From: Montifringilla adamsi
Taxonomy: Eukaryota; Chordata; Aves; Passeriformes; Passeridae
DNA: 64,000 bases
Reading direction: 5' to 3'
Assembly (NCBI GenBank): GCA_017590115.1
Contig: JAGGNK010015447.1
Coordinates: forward strand, 124,001 to 188,000
Part shown: positions 42,289 to 53,282 of the stretch, piece after piece
How positions within the stretch are numbered: position 1 is the first letter of the stretch
How the letters are laid out: each line of letters starts with the position of its first letter
Made by a program: the position numbers and the translations under genes
The notes under the pieces: generated by a model
Told to the model about the DNA's origin: nothing
Seen by the model: the letters and a program-made list of their open reading frames with translations, nothing else
Database searches by the model: none

Positions 42289-43293
42289 TCCGAACACAAT
42301 GGGGCTTAATGCAGTTTACCTCATCTGCCTCACAAGCTCATTCAGACAGATAAGCCTGTAGTAATCATTACATGTGCTGTAAGTGACCCCATTGTGCAGG
42401 GGGTGCCCATGTGCACCAAAACTCTGGGTAAATGAGTGCTGCAGATTCACAGCCTGGCTTACTGAGGGGAAAACTAACACTTGATCGTGGTGCTAGTTCT
42501 GGTGAGTCCCTCCCTTTGTTGCTGGTTTACACCTTTGTGAGGATAAGCCACCCTGCTGCCTTCAGGGAAGCCGAAAACAATTGTGGCCGAAGGAAATTCA
42601 TTTCCACTTTACAGAACTGCACAGGTGCTAGCCTGATGTACTGTTAGTCACATGGACAAGAACTTGTGAGACAGAACGAAGCACTGGAGACAGGACAAAA
42701 TTCAGCCGAAGTCGTCTTGTTTGCAGCAGTGGTTTTTGCCCATGCAGAGATTTCAGAGATCAGACCCTTCTTAGCAAACCAGCTGTGTGTCATTCATTGT
42801 AGGCTGCAGCTGCCCAAACTGGCAACAGGAGCAGTGGCAACTTGTATTGACAGGGGTTTTTCTATACCAAGGGACAATAGTTTTCATTAGGCAGAAGTAC
42901 AGGAAGTTAGTTTCTAGTTTGAGAGAGCTGCAGCCCAAGTGTAATCTCAAAACCTGCTGATTTTAAGGAGCTGAGGGCAAGTTTCACTTTTTCCACAATC
43001 CACATTTGAACAGTGCAGTTTCTTATATGTGCATTTATTAAACAAAACACAACGAACACTATGTCAGAAACATCTGAAATTTATTAGAAAAAGGTGGAAA
43101 GTTGTATTTTAGAACAAAATCTTTGCATACATATGCAATACATGGACAGAATGTATTCCTTTCCAAATACTACCTTGGTAACTGTTGCTTGAGGGGTGCC
43201 ATTCTGGATTAATCTTTTCCTCTAACCTGAAGAAGAGGGAGGTACTGCAGCTTTTCCAGGAATGGTCTGATCCTGTAGGCTTCCAGCAGACTA

Positions 43294-43342
43294 CAGTGAT
43301 CCTCAGAGTAATTTCATGCCAGTGACCCTCAGAGTAATTTCA
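43294..43342 (+). repeat. Tandem duplication, period 26
   Basis: A 23-base unit at 43294-43316 (CAGTGATCCTCAGAGTAATT plus TCA) recurs at 43320-43342 with a single T-to-C change. Confidence 0.93.
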
Positions 43343-43935
43343 GACTCACAGGGATGCAGAGTCAGCTCCAAGGTGTGATTCAGCCTCAGCAGCCACAGAG
43401 CTGGACAGAACTGGAAAGCTGTCCTTGCAATTGCACAGCAGGGCAAGTTTGTCCCAGACCTGCCTCCTGCAAGTCTGGAACAGGCTCCTTTTCTGAGATG
43501 CTTTAACCAGGGACCTACATTTCAGTTTTGGTTGGACTTAATTCAGGCTGAATTTCTTTTTCTTTTTTCTCTTGTTCTGGCTTTACTTAATCAGGTGTAG
43601 GGAATTTCTTTTTCCTGAAATGCTTATCAAGTATTCTTAAAGGTGTCAGTATTTGTATCTGCAAAAAAATAAAAAAACAAACTTCAGGGTCTTCTACAGT
43701 TTCACTCAGTACAGGTGAACTTGCCACCAGTGAGGTCAACAATTTATGCTGTCAAGGCATAGCATGCTTTGATATTTTCAAAGGAAATAAAATGAAACTG
43801 AGGTCTTAACTTAAATTTGTCTCAAGTTTTCTGTTAATATCTGTGTAATTCTGTATATTTCACATGTTCACAGGCTCTAGCAAATGTCACTACAAGTTAT
43901 ATATTAAAAAATCATCTTCCATTTCTAATTTCTAT

Positions 43936-43941
43936 AATAAA
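43936..43941 (+). terminator. Candidate distal polyadenylation signal AATAAA
   Basis: AATAAA is followed within 60 bases by T/G-rich sequence that could serve as the downstream element. Another AATAAA at 43786 and one at 44184 are equally possible. Chosen by spacing only; a 3'-end read track would decide. Confidence 0.3.
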
Positions 43942-44039
43942 ATGAAGACACTGCATTAAGTTCCTTTAGGTGCATCAGTCTTTGATCCATGTTATTGTTT
44001 CAGTGGCATTTCTATAATGTAATTGGGATCAAACATATA

Positions 44040-44063
44040 TTTTACTTTTGTACAAAAGTAAAA
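44040..44063. repeat. 24-bp perfect palindrome
   Basis: TTTTACTTTTGT is followed directly by its reverse complement, centred on GTAC at 44050/44051 to 44051/44052. The flanks (ATATA on the left, TGATAT on the right) extend an imperfect stem. It lies just past the favoured poly(A) signal. Confidence 0.95.
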
Positions 44064-45821
44064 ATGATATTTTTATGACTAAATTCAGCAAATCCTTACC
44101 TATAACCTGCTATGATGAAATATTTTTTTCCTTTCCTTTACATGTAAAACATTGGGTTTTTTGCAGTATGTCGGTTTGAAATGAATAAATAACAGCTGTC
44201 AATAGAACTGTAAATGGCCTCTCGGACATACCTCTGACTTTAAAGATCAAATATTGCCGATGTGAAATATATAAACTGAATAGTCTCCATATGAAAGTGC
44301 ACCATCAGGGCAACAAACCATTTAAGCTGACACAGCTGTACTTATTTCCACCATTTACCAATTGCTTATACTTTGGGTCAAGTATGTACTTCATTGTCAC
44401 ATTACAGCTCAGTTTACTTCCAAATAGTGAAATTGTTTGACTTAACGTTTTTAGAACATCTGATGTTATGAGTTCTTGAACTATTTGAAATGCATAGTTT
44501 TCATCTATGCCTTCTGTACTCGTTCATCTGTTCATACTTGGCATCAATTAAAGATAATTTTTAAGGATCTTATCCAGGTTTATTCTGTCTGGTTATTTTC
44601 TGGAGTCTGGTTTCTCTGCTGTCACTATTGGCCAGTTCTGTCTGAAATGAATGGTTGCTTTATTGATGTTTTTCCTACCAAGTGATATAAGAAATGGCAA
44701 TGTAGTGAGTGGGAAATGTGACTGTGGGCTTTGAGAGGCTTATAAATGATAACTCCAGCTTTACAGTGCAATTAATTCAAAGGTTTGGCTTGTGCAGGCT
44801 TTGGACCTAGCCCTGCATAATGTTCTGGGGCGAAACTGTGCCGCCCTCACTTCTGAGACATCACTCAATCCCACCAAAACTCAAAATCTGGTTAAACCTA
44901 CTGGCCATGAACACTGACTGCACCCTCCAAAGGTTTGTGGGTATTAATTAACATTATCTGAGTCCAGATTTGTAACCAGGTTCAAACTGCTGTGTGACCG
45001 ACCATGGGCTTTGGGTTGGGTTGAATGTCAGCAAATCCAAATGAGTTGATGAGTTGATGTTTTCCATGGAAAATTGCTTTATCAAGGTGTATTTCATGCA
45101 GAGCGCGCCGAGAGAGCCATGCATGCCGTGTCCCAGTGCTGTGTTTTTCACAAAAAAGGCAATGACATAAATGCTTTTTATTTTGTGCCAAAGCTGTTGT
45201 GTGTTGGGAGTCCACCTAGAGATGGGTTTTTCAGGAGATAGGGGCAGTTTTCAACAGTGGGATGCACACAGAGCGTTGATCACACACTGGTGAAATGAAG
45301 TGAAAATATCCTTATCTTACACGAGGCAGAACATTTTGTGTGGCCTGTCCTGTGATTTTATTGCCTGACTTGTTTTGCCGTCTTGGTCGAGAAAAGCTTT
45401 TGTCAATGAAACCCTCATTCATTCGATAGCTTGGAGTGTTTAGTCAGTTGATTGAATATCACTTACAAACTGTCTGAAATTGTTTTGTTGAGTTGTCAGT
45501 AAGGATTTGCAGTGTTCTTAAACGGGTCTGGTCCAAGTTGTTTGTCTGTTGTTGGCTGCTTTGTGGTGGTCAGGGGGGTGATCACTGTCATTGAGTTTTG
45601 CTGGCTCTAGGTGTGTCTAAAGTCTCATTGCTTCTTTCTTTTGTCTTTTTTTGTGTTTAGAAAAACCAAACCTCAACCAAAAAAAGCTTGTTTATCATCT
45701 CTGCAGCAGCAATCTTCTCTCATTTGCTCTTAGCAAAGCTCCTGTTATTTATTTCCTTTTGAAACTTTGTGCATTCAGAACCAGGTCCTAGGACATGATT
45801 TTGCCCTCTAAAATCACTCCA

Positions 45822-45908
45822 TAAAAAAAACCCAAAAACAAAAACAACAAAAAACCCCCACAACAAACTAAACAAAAACAAATAAAAAAAAATCCAACCA
45901 ACCCACAC
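45822..45908 (+). repeat. A/C-rich low-complexity tract
   Basis: Runs of A separated by C, similar in style to the inverse of the T/G-rich tract at 9651. No other content is seen. Confidence 0.85.
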
Positions 45909-48900
45909 TGTGTACTGGGTTAGTTGAATCTCTGTGTTAACTCCTTACTTAATCTCAAAAGTAAATGTGTGCGATTTTTTACCCTAAAATACAAATCTTC
46001 CTATGTTGTATTTTGTACTTCATAATTTACAAGAAAGTTGTATGTTGAGTCCTTCCTTTGGTTATACCAAACCACCTCCTATATAGGTTCTCTCTAGAGC
46101 ATCCTACACTGAGGGGAAAAAATATGTCTCTGCAGGTATAGCTTAGGTAACAGACATGAGGATCCATGGAATAAGCTCCTTTTTCCTTCAGCTGCTTTGG
46201 CAAGTGTGTTCTAAGAGGAGCAATAATTCAGCAGACTTTCAACACAGAGAGGGACTGAGTCCATTCAGTAACAAGGTGCGATTTTCCTGTTACCTTCTTT
46301 GTATAATATTGTTGATTTCAACATAAATTTGATTTATCTGTCAGGTAATCTTGGAAGTTGGTCAGTTTTTGTGTATTGTTTGATTAATGGCTACAAAACA
46401 ATCGCTTTATGGAATCCTGTGGATCTCAGGTGTGAATATGCACTCTCTTGCTGTGCAGAAACCAGGTCTTTCTTCTTCAGTGAATAAGAATCCTAAAACT
46501 CCTCCAAGCCATAAAACAACTTTTAGCTCTGAAAGCAAAACCAAACTTTTCTGATGGGTGCACCCTTCCCCAGTATTAGGGTATTGCCCATCCCATCCTC
46601 TGCAGCATCTGGAGCAGGTGCCTTCAGGGCTGGCAGTTTGAGTCTGATGGTCTGACTGCCAGAGCAGATCAGACATCTGATTCAGGGCTGTGCCCAAGAG
46701 CAGCTGCTCTGGCCTGCAGCAGCCAGATACAGGCTCTTGAAGTAACCCAGAGCCCACAGGAGTAAACAGGGTTGTGTCTTTTCCCCTCAGAAGGCTGCAG
46801 AAACACCACGATTTCGTGCTCTTTCTCAGCCTGTGGAGAAAAGGAGATGAGAAACATTCTGTGCTCAAGGCTTCTACTGGGTACTTTCGGAGTTGAATTA
46901 TCTCCCATGGCTGGCCTTGCTATAAAAATGCTCACTTCACAGAGTGTTAGATTAAGCGTTGGAAAATCAAAGAAGCTTTAATTAGCACAACAATGCTTCA
47001 ATCCACTCAGCTCCTCTAAGAGCTTCCTAAAATACCTCACATCTTATTCCAAGGAGAAGACAATTGCAACTCTTGAATAGAAACCTTTTACAGCTAGCAG
47101 AAGAAACTGTAATTGTAGGTGGTATATTTGGTGACCTCCTCTCACTAGGTAGGAGCAACAGCACATTTGGCTCTGGAGCAGGGGAGCCTGTAGTTGTCAC
47201 TGTTACAGGGAGAGTTGCAGAAAAAGCACTAGTTGATCCTTAGGAGGAGGACAAGTCAAGGACAGGTGAATTTCACGGGTCACCCTTTTCATCCTACCTC
47301 ATCTGTTTTGAGTTCACATAAGAATTTTGCAGAGTGAAACCCAGGTGCAGTGGAAGTGGCATTTAGAGTCCCACATCTCCTAGGCTGCTACCCAGATGGA
47401 TCCTCCAGCTCATTTGTCATGAATACTGAGAATACACAATAGCTTTGAACTATTTTTTTTTCAGGTTGTGGGGGGAAGAAAAGTTTTTTAATTTATTGAA
47501 TGTTTAGCTCATTGCTGTGTGGCCATTCTGAACACAAATCTGCGTGCAGAATTCTGCACTAAACTCTGAATGAAGGATTTTTTAGTTTCCTGTGGCAGCT
47601 GGGTCATGACACAGTCTGGATTGATGGTGGGAGCTGAGACTGGCAACAGGGTCCTGCCTTCAAGTGGAATCACTCAGGCAATGATAGGTGTTTAGATGTA
47701 TCTTTGCATTCTTCTTTGAGTCTTCTGGTTTGTTTTCAGTGTGTTCCAGTATTCATCTTCAGCCCCAAACAAGCCAATTCCATCTTTCAGGGACGTAGCT
47801 TTCCTTTGGTGCTTTTCTATTTGGCCAAACAAACCTGATTTGCTGGACTTTGTCTGTTGTGGCTTTTAATGCAAATAAATCACTTGCAAATGTTCTGAAC
47901 TACCCCTGGATATTCTTATTTCCCTCTGCCCTGACACCTGCAACTTCAATTAGTATCATTAAGTTTGGTTGTTTCAGTTGCAATTTTAAAAAAAAAAAAA
48001 AATTGATGGAATTTGGAAAGTTAGAAGGAAAATTAAAAATGATCTGGCTACTTGGGGTACATACCCTTGTTATGATTATTTAGATGATAAAGAAATGGCT
48101 TGAATTGCAAGAGAAGAATATTTACAGCTAATGAGGCTTTAAACTCTTGTGGTATTTAATATTTAAGTCCTGAAGAGGATAAGATGTGAGTACTGCAGGG
48201 TTTGTGCAGTGACAGTGTGATGTTCAGAGGGCTGTGCACTTCTGGGGTTACATTCACAATTGCTCACTGGAGTGCAGGGATGCAGCTGGAACTGGGTGTT
48301 GCCAGCTGAGCTGAGTCCCCAAAGTCACCCTGGGGGGTTGGTTTAGTTCAACAGAAGGATGGATTAACTTTAAGGCTCCAAACACCAAATGGGAAATCTT
48401 TTTGCCTATGAGGAAAACACTGCTCTGAGACAAATTTTCTTGTCTTGAACAAATTTGTGCAATAAATCACAATGGGTTAATGTTGTCCTGTGGACTTCAT
48501 GCCATATTGGCTTCTGGCATTTTCACTCTTAGCATTTTGCACCTTTTTCCTTTATGTTTTTATTGATCCTCCAGTGTTTGAGACATAAAAGTGGCATGAA
48601 CCAGACCACTGCCTTTTGTTGTCCTGTGGCTAGTCTGTCAAAACCACAAAAAAAGTTTGTGTGAAGCTTTTGCTGAGTCTCCAGCAAGTCTGTATGTTTG
48701 GTGTGGAGATTTTGAACCCACTGCTTTGGTCTTCCTGGGGGTAATGTTCAATTGATCTCCAGCACGGCACCTTGTTGCCACTTGGGATGAGAAATGCAAT
48801 AAGATCTTGGTGTTAGTGCAAATTGTGAAGCCTTCCTTGGGTCTGGGCAGGCCTGGATTCTGCTGTGATCTGCTTTGGCTCTGTGTCTGTTTGCCCTGTG

Positions 48901-50568
48901 AATATTTCATGTGCTGCTCTCATCCTTTGGTAGATTTTCAGTGTCAGAGAGAAACCATGTTGTGTCTCGGGAGTTTCAGAAATGGGAAGGGAGCTTTTGT
49001 GTCAGTCCCTTAGACCAGTCAAGGGTCTGGGGATGCTCACGCTGTGCTATGTTAATCCAGGGTATCAATCTATTTATTGAGGACCCTGAACAGCAGTTGG
49101 AAACAATGGGACCAATACCTTCAATTATTAATTAAAGGTAGCAAATGGAAGCTGGATATCTTATCAGGGTATAGAGCCACAATTGCTAATGACTATTCAA
49201 AGCCTGCATTCTGTCTGACAGAACTGGGATGTTCTTCTCCTGGCCTGCAGGTGTCTGTGATCTCACCCATTTGTGACACCTTTCAAAGGCTGCTGAAATC
49301 CCCCAAGACAGAGAGCAGCCCAGAACAGATCAGTGTATCCACACAACCTCACATCCTGGCTGGAACATTTGAGACTGGCAGACAGGTAGCACTGTGGGGG
49401 AGTGTTGGTCTTTTGATTTCTGTGTCTCTTTTTGGTAATACTTACTCAGTTCTTACTCCTGTGACTTGGGTACCAAAATGAGTGTGAGGAACATGGGAAT
49501 AGAGATTTCACCTGCTGCATTTGTGCAGCTCATTGCTTCTATATAAAATGAAAAATGCCCTGGTGCAAGTCAACATAACTAATTTCTTCTGAACTAACCA
49601 GCTAAGGGTCTTCCTTTCCTACTCACATCTGATAAAGTTTTACATAAATAAGAGCTTCAGTTTGGCCAGAAGGAAAGAATCTTGCCTATCAGTTTCCACT
49701 GTAATACAATATATGGGAAAAACCCACCTCTTTTAAAGGAGAGATGTGTTAGTGACACCAAATATATTTTCATCTGTTGGTATTACATGACTGAACAGTG
49801 TTCTATGATCACACAGAGTATATGCTTTAAGATAATAAAAATTAAAGCAAATAAAGACATGAGTATCCTTTATTTTGCCCATTTTGATGTTTTAGTGAAG
49901 ACAAATTGTTCTCTTTTCCTGTGCATAGATTTGAACTTAATATAGAACAGTTTATGAAAAACATGAGTGAAGGATGGAGAAGTAATTTTATACTATTTAA
50001 GATACATGGAAAAGGTCAGTTTTCATGGAGACATCTACAAAGCAAGCAAACTTTTTAATTCCTGCTCTTCTCCAGAATTTTTTAACACTCCTCTGATAAA
50101 GCTACTGTAGAAAATATCAAAAAATGTGATTTACTGTACTGGAAGTTAAATATGTGTCAGGCTTTATTCACTTTTACAAGAGAACCTAAAACCTCCTGCA
50201 GATAAATACTATCTGGAAGTGTAGGGGAATGAAGTCTTTATTTCTCTCACAGTAATCTCTGTTGTGATACTTTAAGTCTGTTTGTGTATCTCACCTTGTG
50301 CAGACCTTGGTTAAAAACACCAGATTTTTTTTTCTGCAAACATAATCTACACACACTTTGGAGATGAGTATCCTCCATTTAAGTGTGAATTGCACCAAAA
50401 GTTATACCCAGCTCCAGGACTTCTTACTCTTCAGGGTGAAACACTGAAGTAATTAAAACAGCTGGATCTTTTCAGAGCATTGTGGCTGTAGACTCCTCTA
50501 CATCACATTGAGAGTTATTAAATACATCCCAGGGGATTTTTGTTTGTTTGTTTCAGGGTGGGAGAGGA

Positions 50569-50830
50569 TCACAGAATGGTCTGGGTTTGAAGGGATCTTA
50601 AATTTCACCTCCCTGCCATGGGCAGGGACACCTTCCACTAGCCCAGCTTGCTCAGAGTCCCATCCAGCCTGGCCTGGAACACTGCCAGGGATGGGGCAGC
50701 CACAGCTTTTCTGGGCAACCTGTGCCAAGGCCTCAGCACCCTCACAGGGAAGAATTTCTTCCCAATATCCAATCTAAACCTGCTCTCTGTTGTTGGAAGC
50801 CATTCCTGCTTGTCCTGTCACTCCTTACAG
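50569..50830 (-). mobile_element. CR1 LINE 3'-end fragment
   Basis: Inverted CR1 3' end: GATCACAGAATGGTCTGGGT, CTGCCATGGGCAGGGACACC, CTCACAGGGAAGAATTTCTT and TATCCAATCTAAACCTGCTC. It is the first recognised transposon downstream of KCNA1. Confidence 0.93.
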
Positions 50831-52450
50831 GTAGTTGCTATGGGAGGGAATGAAGCCCCTACAGAATGTCTCTGTAGCAGGAAAGGAGACTAAGGACCAC
50901 TGAGAAGCTCAGCTGGTTGAAATGGGCTGGGTTCTGGGGAAGCCAGTGTCCCTGTGAGATTATCAGTGTGAAGTGAATGAGCACAAAACAGCCATGAAAT
51001 TGTAGTACAAAAGCCGCTTATGGCAGCAGGGAGCAATTGAGGGCATTTGTCTGTGAGTCCCCGTGCATTTCCAAGCTGATCTTTCCAAGTGCCCTAAATT
51101 CCTGTGGAGTTCAGCACCTCTTAATATGTTACTGAGCAGGAATTACATTAACAATGACATGTAGGAAGGCAGTAGATGCTGTTGCTTGAATGATGTTCTG
51201 TGGTTATTCCAAATGAAATTCCAGTGCTTTGTCACCCAATCACGACAGGAACCTCTGGTAAAAAGCACCTAGAAGAATGGAGCCCTTGATCCCAGAGTGT
51301 GACTACACTAAAAACATGAGTAAAACCATGGTTTTTTCGTTTTTTTACAATAATATAATCTTGGTGATTAGTGTTTAAAACAAACCCCTCTCTGATTATT
51401 TCTATTCAGTAACATCTGGAGTGAGGCAGGTGTTTTGTGGCTAAATGGGAGAAAAGCTGTGTGACTCATTTTATTTACAGCTTGTGTGAGCAGTATCTCT
51501 GTGGAAGATGAGAATGTGACTGATGGGGAAACTGAGACATAAAAAGGTCTTGCAATTTCCATTTGTTTTAACTTTTCCAGGCAATACTTTTTATTGCATT
51601 AATAGAAGATTGATTCACCCTTTGCTGCACTCTTTCTTTTAGGGTTTCTGTTGAGCCACATGATGTGAAGCTCAGTAGAAGCAGCAAGTATATGGGCACG
51701 CTAGGAGATGCCTCTCAGGTGAATGTCTCCCTGCTCATAAATATGGTGAAGGGACATTATAATCCACTGATGCTGTGAGCAAGTTCCAGCCTTCCAAGTA
51801 ATTGTTTGAGCCTTCCCAGTCTTCAGGATAAATAGCTGTGTAAAGAAAAGCCACATCTACAAATTCGCTGTCCAACACACATGACAATTTGCCCTGAGAA
51901 AATCTGAGTACCAACACTACCTTCATCACTACCCGACTCTGCAAAATCCCTGGGCATAGAGGCAGAGAGAATTCCTGGTGTTCTGGACTCCAGGACACAC
52001 AGGAGATGTTTGAGGTCTGTGTGGTTGCTTGGACTTCGGCCTTTAGAGCAGAATCACCACGAGGGGTAAGATGAAGGCCTCTCCCAGCGCTCCCGTTCTC
52101 CACAGCTCTCCAAGGAATATGGTACTTGTCCTGCAGCCCTGGGCCACATGGACATCTTGGTCTGTGGCTCATGGAATCACTTTTGTCTTCTTAGGAGGGT
52201 GAAGAAATGTTACCATTACAGTTTAAAGAGTAGTTAAAGTGCTGGGCATCCTGATCCTTGCCCTCCTGAACCCTTGCCTCCCTCCCCACCCTTTCCCTTG
52301 TTATTCCTTGTGTTCCCAATTTTAGAATGGGTGGTATCTGTAAATAATTCATCTTTGCACTCTTTAACAAATGATTGTAGTTGTCAGGTGATGTTTTCAT
52401 TTGTGTTGGGCCAGGTACTGAAGATTGTTATTTTCTTGCTCAGCAGTAGC

Positions 52451-52870
52451 ACAGAACCACAGAAATGCTGAGTGTAGAGGAAATCTCTGGTGATTTCTAG
52501 TCCAACCTCTGTGCCCAAAGCAGGGTTTCCTGGAGCCAGCAGCAAAGGACCATGTGTTTTGAGTAGCCCCTAGGATGGAGATTTCACAACCTCTCTGAGG
52601 TGCTCAATCACCTTCACAGCCAAACCCAGTGTTTTTCTGATGTTTCTGTGGAATTCCTTGTCGTTCAAGTTCGTGCCTTGGCCTGTCAGTGGGTACCACT
52701 GACAAGAGTCTGGCTCTGTCTTTACACCCTGCCTCATCACGGATTTGCCCACATTGGTGGGGCCCTCCTGAGTCTTCCCTTGTCCAGGAACAGTCCCAGC
52801 TCTCCCAGCCTCTCCTGGAGCATATGGCAGACTTTCTCAGTCCTTTGATCATCTCTGTGGGATGTGTGAT
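52451..52870 (-). mobile_element. Diverged CR1 LINE fragment of an older subfamily
   Basis: On the minus strand this resembles another CR1 3'-end subfamily. On the + strand one sees ACCACAGAAATGCTGAGTG, then TCTAGTCCAACCTCTGTGCC, TTTCACAACCTCTCTGAGG, TACCACTGACAAGAGTCTGG and CTCTCCCAGCCTCTCCTGG in the expected order. Divergence is clearly higher than in the other copies, so it is probably old. Confidence 0.8.
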
Positions 52871-53230
52871 CACAAGTGGGGCAGTGTGATCATGCGGAAC
52901 TGTGGATCCAGACAGAGGCATTCGCAGGCCCATCCCTGCACATCCATGCCAGATGAGGAGCTTGGAGTTTGTCCCATGCTGGTGTGACTGGCAGCCCTGT
53001 TGTCTGTCCTCTAGCACTGGATGCCACAGAAGGCACAGAAACCCTGGAGAATTCATATGTATGGTCATCTAAATCACCTTATAGATATATTCTCATGTGC
53101 AGCCTGGTTTCTGGTACATAGAGTTTGCTTTAAAACTTAAAAGGTGATGGTCAGCATCTCTTTCAAAAGTTAAAAAGTAGCTATAGAAATGAGAAATACC
53201 CTTAATATCTATATATAAATACACAAGATT

Positions 53231-53282
53231 CTTTTTCTCTCTTTCTCTCTCTCTTTCTTTCTCTCTCTCTCTCTCTCTCTCT
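53231..53282 (+). repeat. CT-rich microsatellite
   Basis: Imperfect CT/CTTT repeats passing into pure CT at the right end. Confidence 0.92.

Larger units (their letters stand above)
37937..43960 (+). other. KCNA1: Probable long 3' UTR of KCNA1 (3' end uncertain)
   Basis: After the stop codon the sequence is AT-rich, free of transposons and of convincing ORFs for about 6 kb. Mammalian KCNA1 mRNAs are known to have a 3' UTR several kilobases long. Inside are a CAAA repeat just after the stop, U-rich blocks at 38228-38267, a C-rich tract at 38656-38676, an AAT/GAT repeat at 39082-39136, a TA repeat at 40368-40424 and a U/C-rich block at 41316-41384. The end is set here by the AATAAA at 43936. 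Earlier (39131, 40474, 40878, 43786) and later (44184) AATAAA hexamers are alternatives. Confidence 0.5.
43961..50568. other. KCNA1 downstream flank, transposon-free, no gene recognised
   Basis: No coding exon found. Complex AT-rich blocks at about 43960-44700, 44950-45550 and 46290-46430 contrast with simple-sequence tracts at 45822 and 47987-48002 (A-run). They may be distal 3' UTR or non-coding regulatory DNA. Confidence 0.5.
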
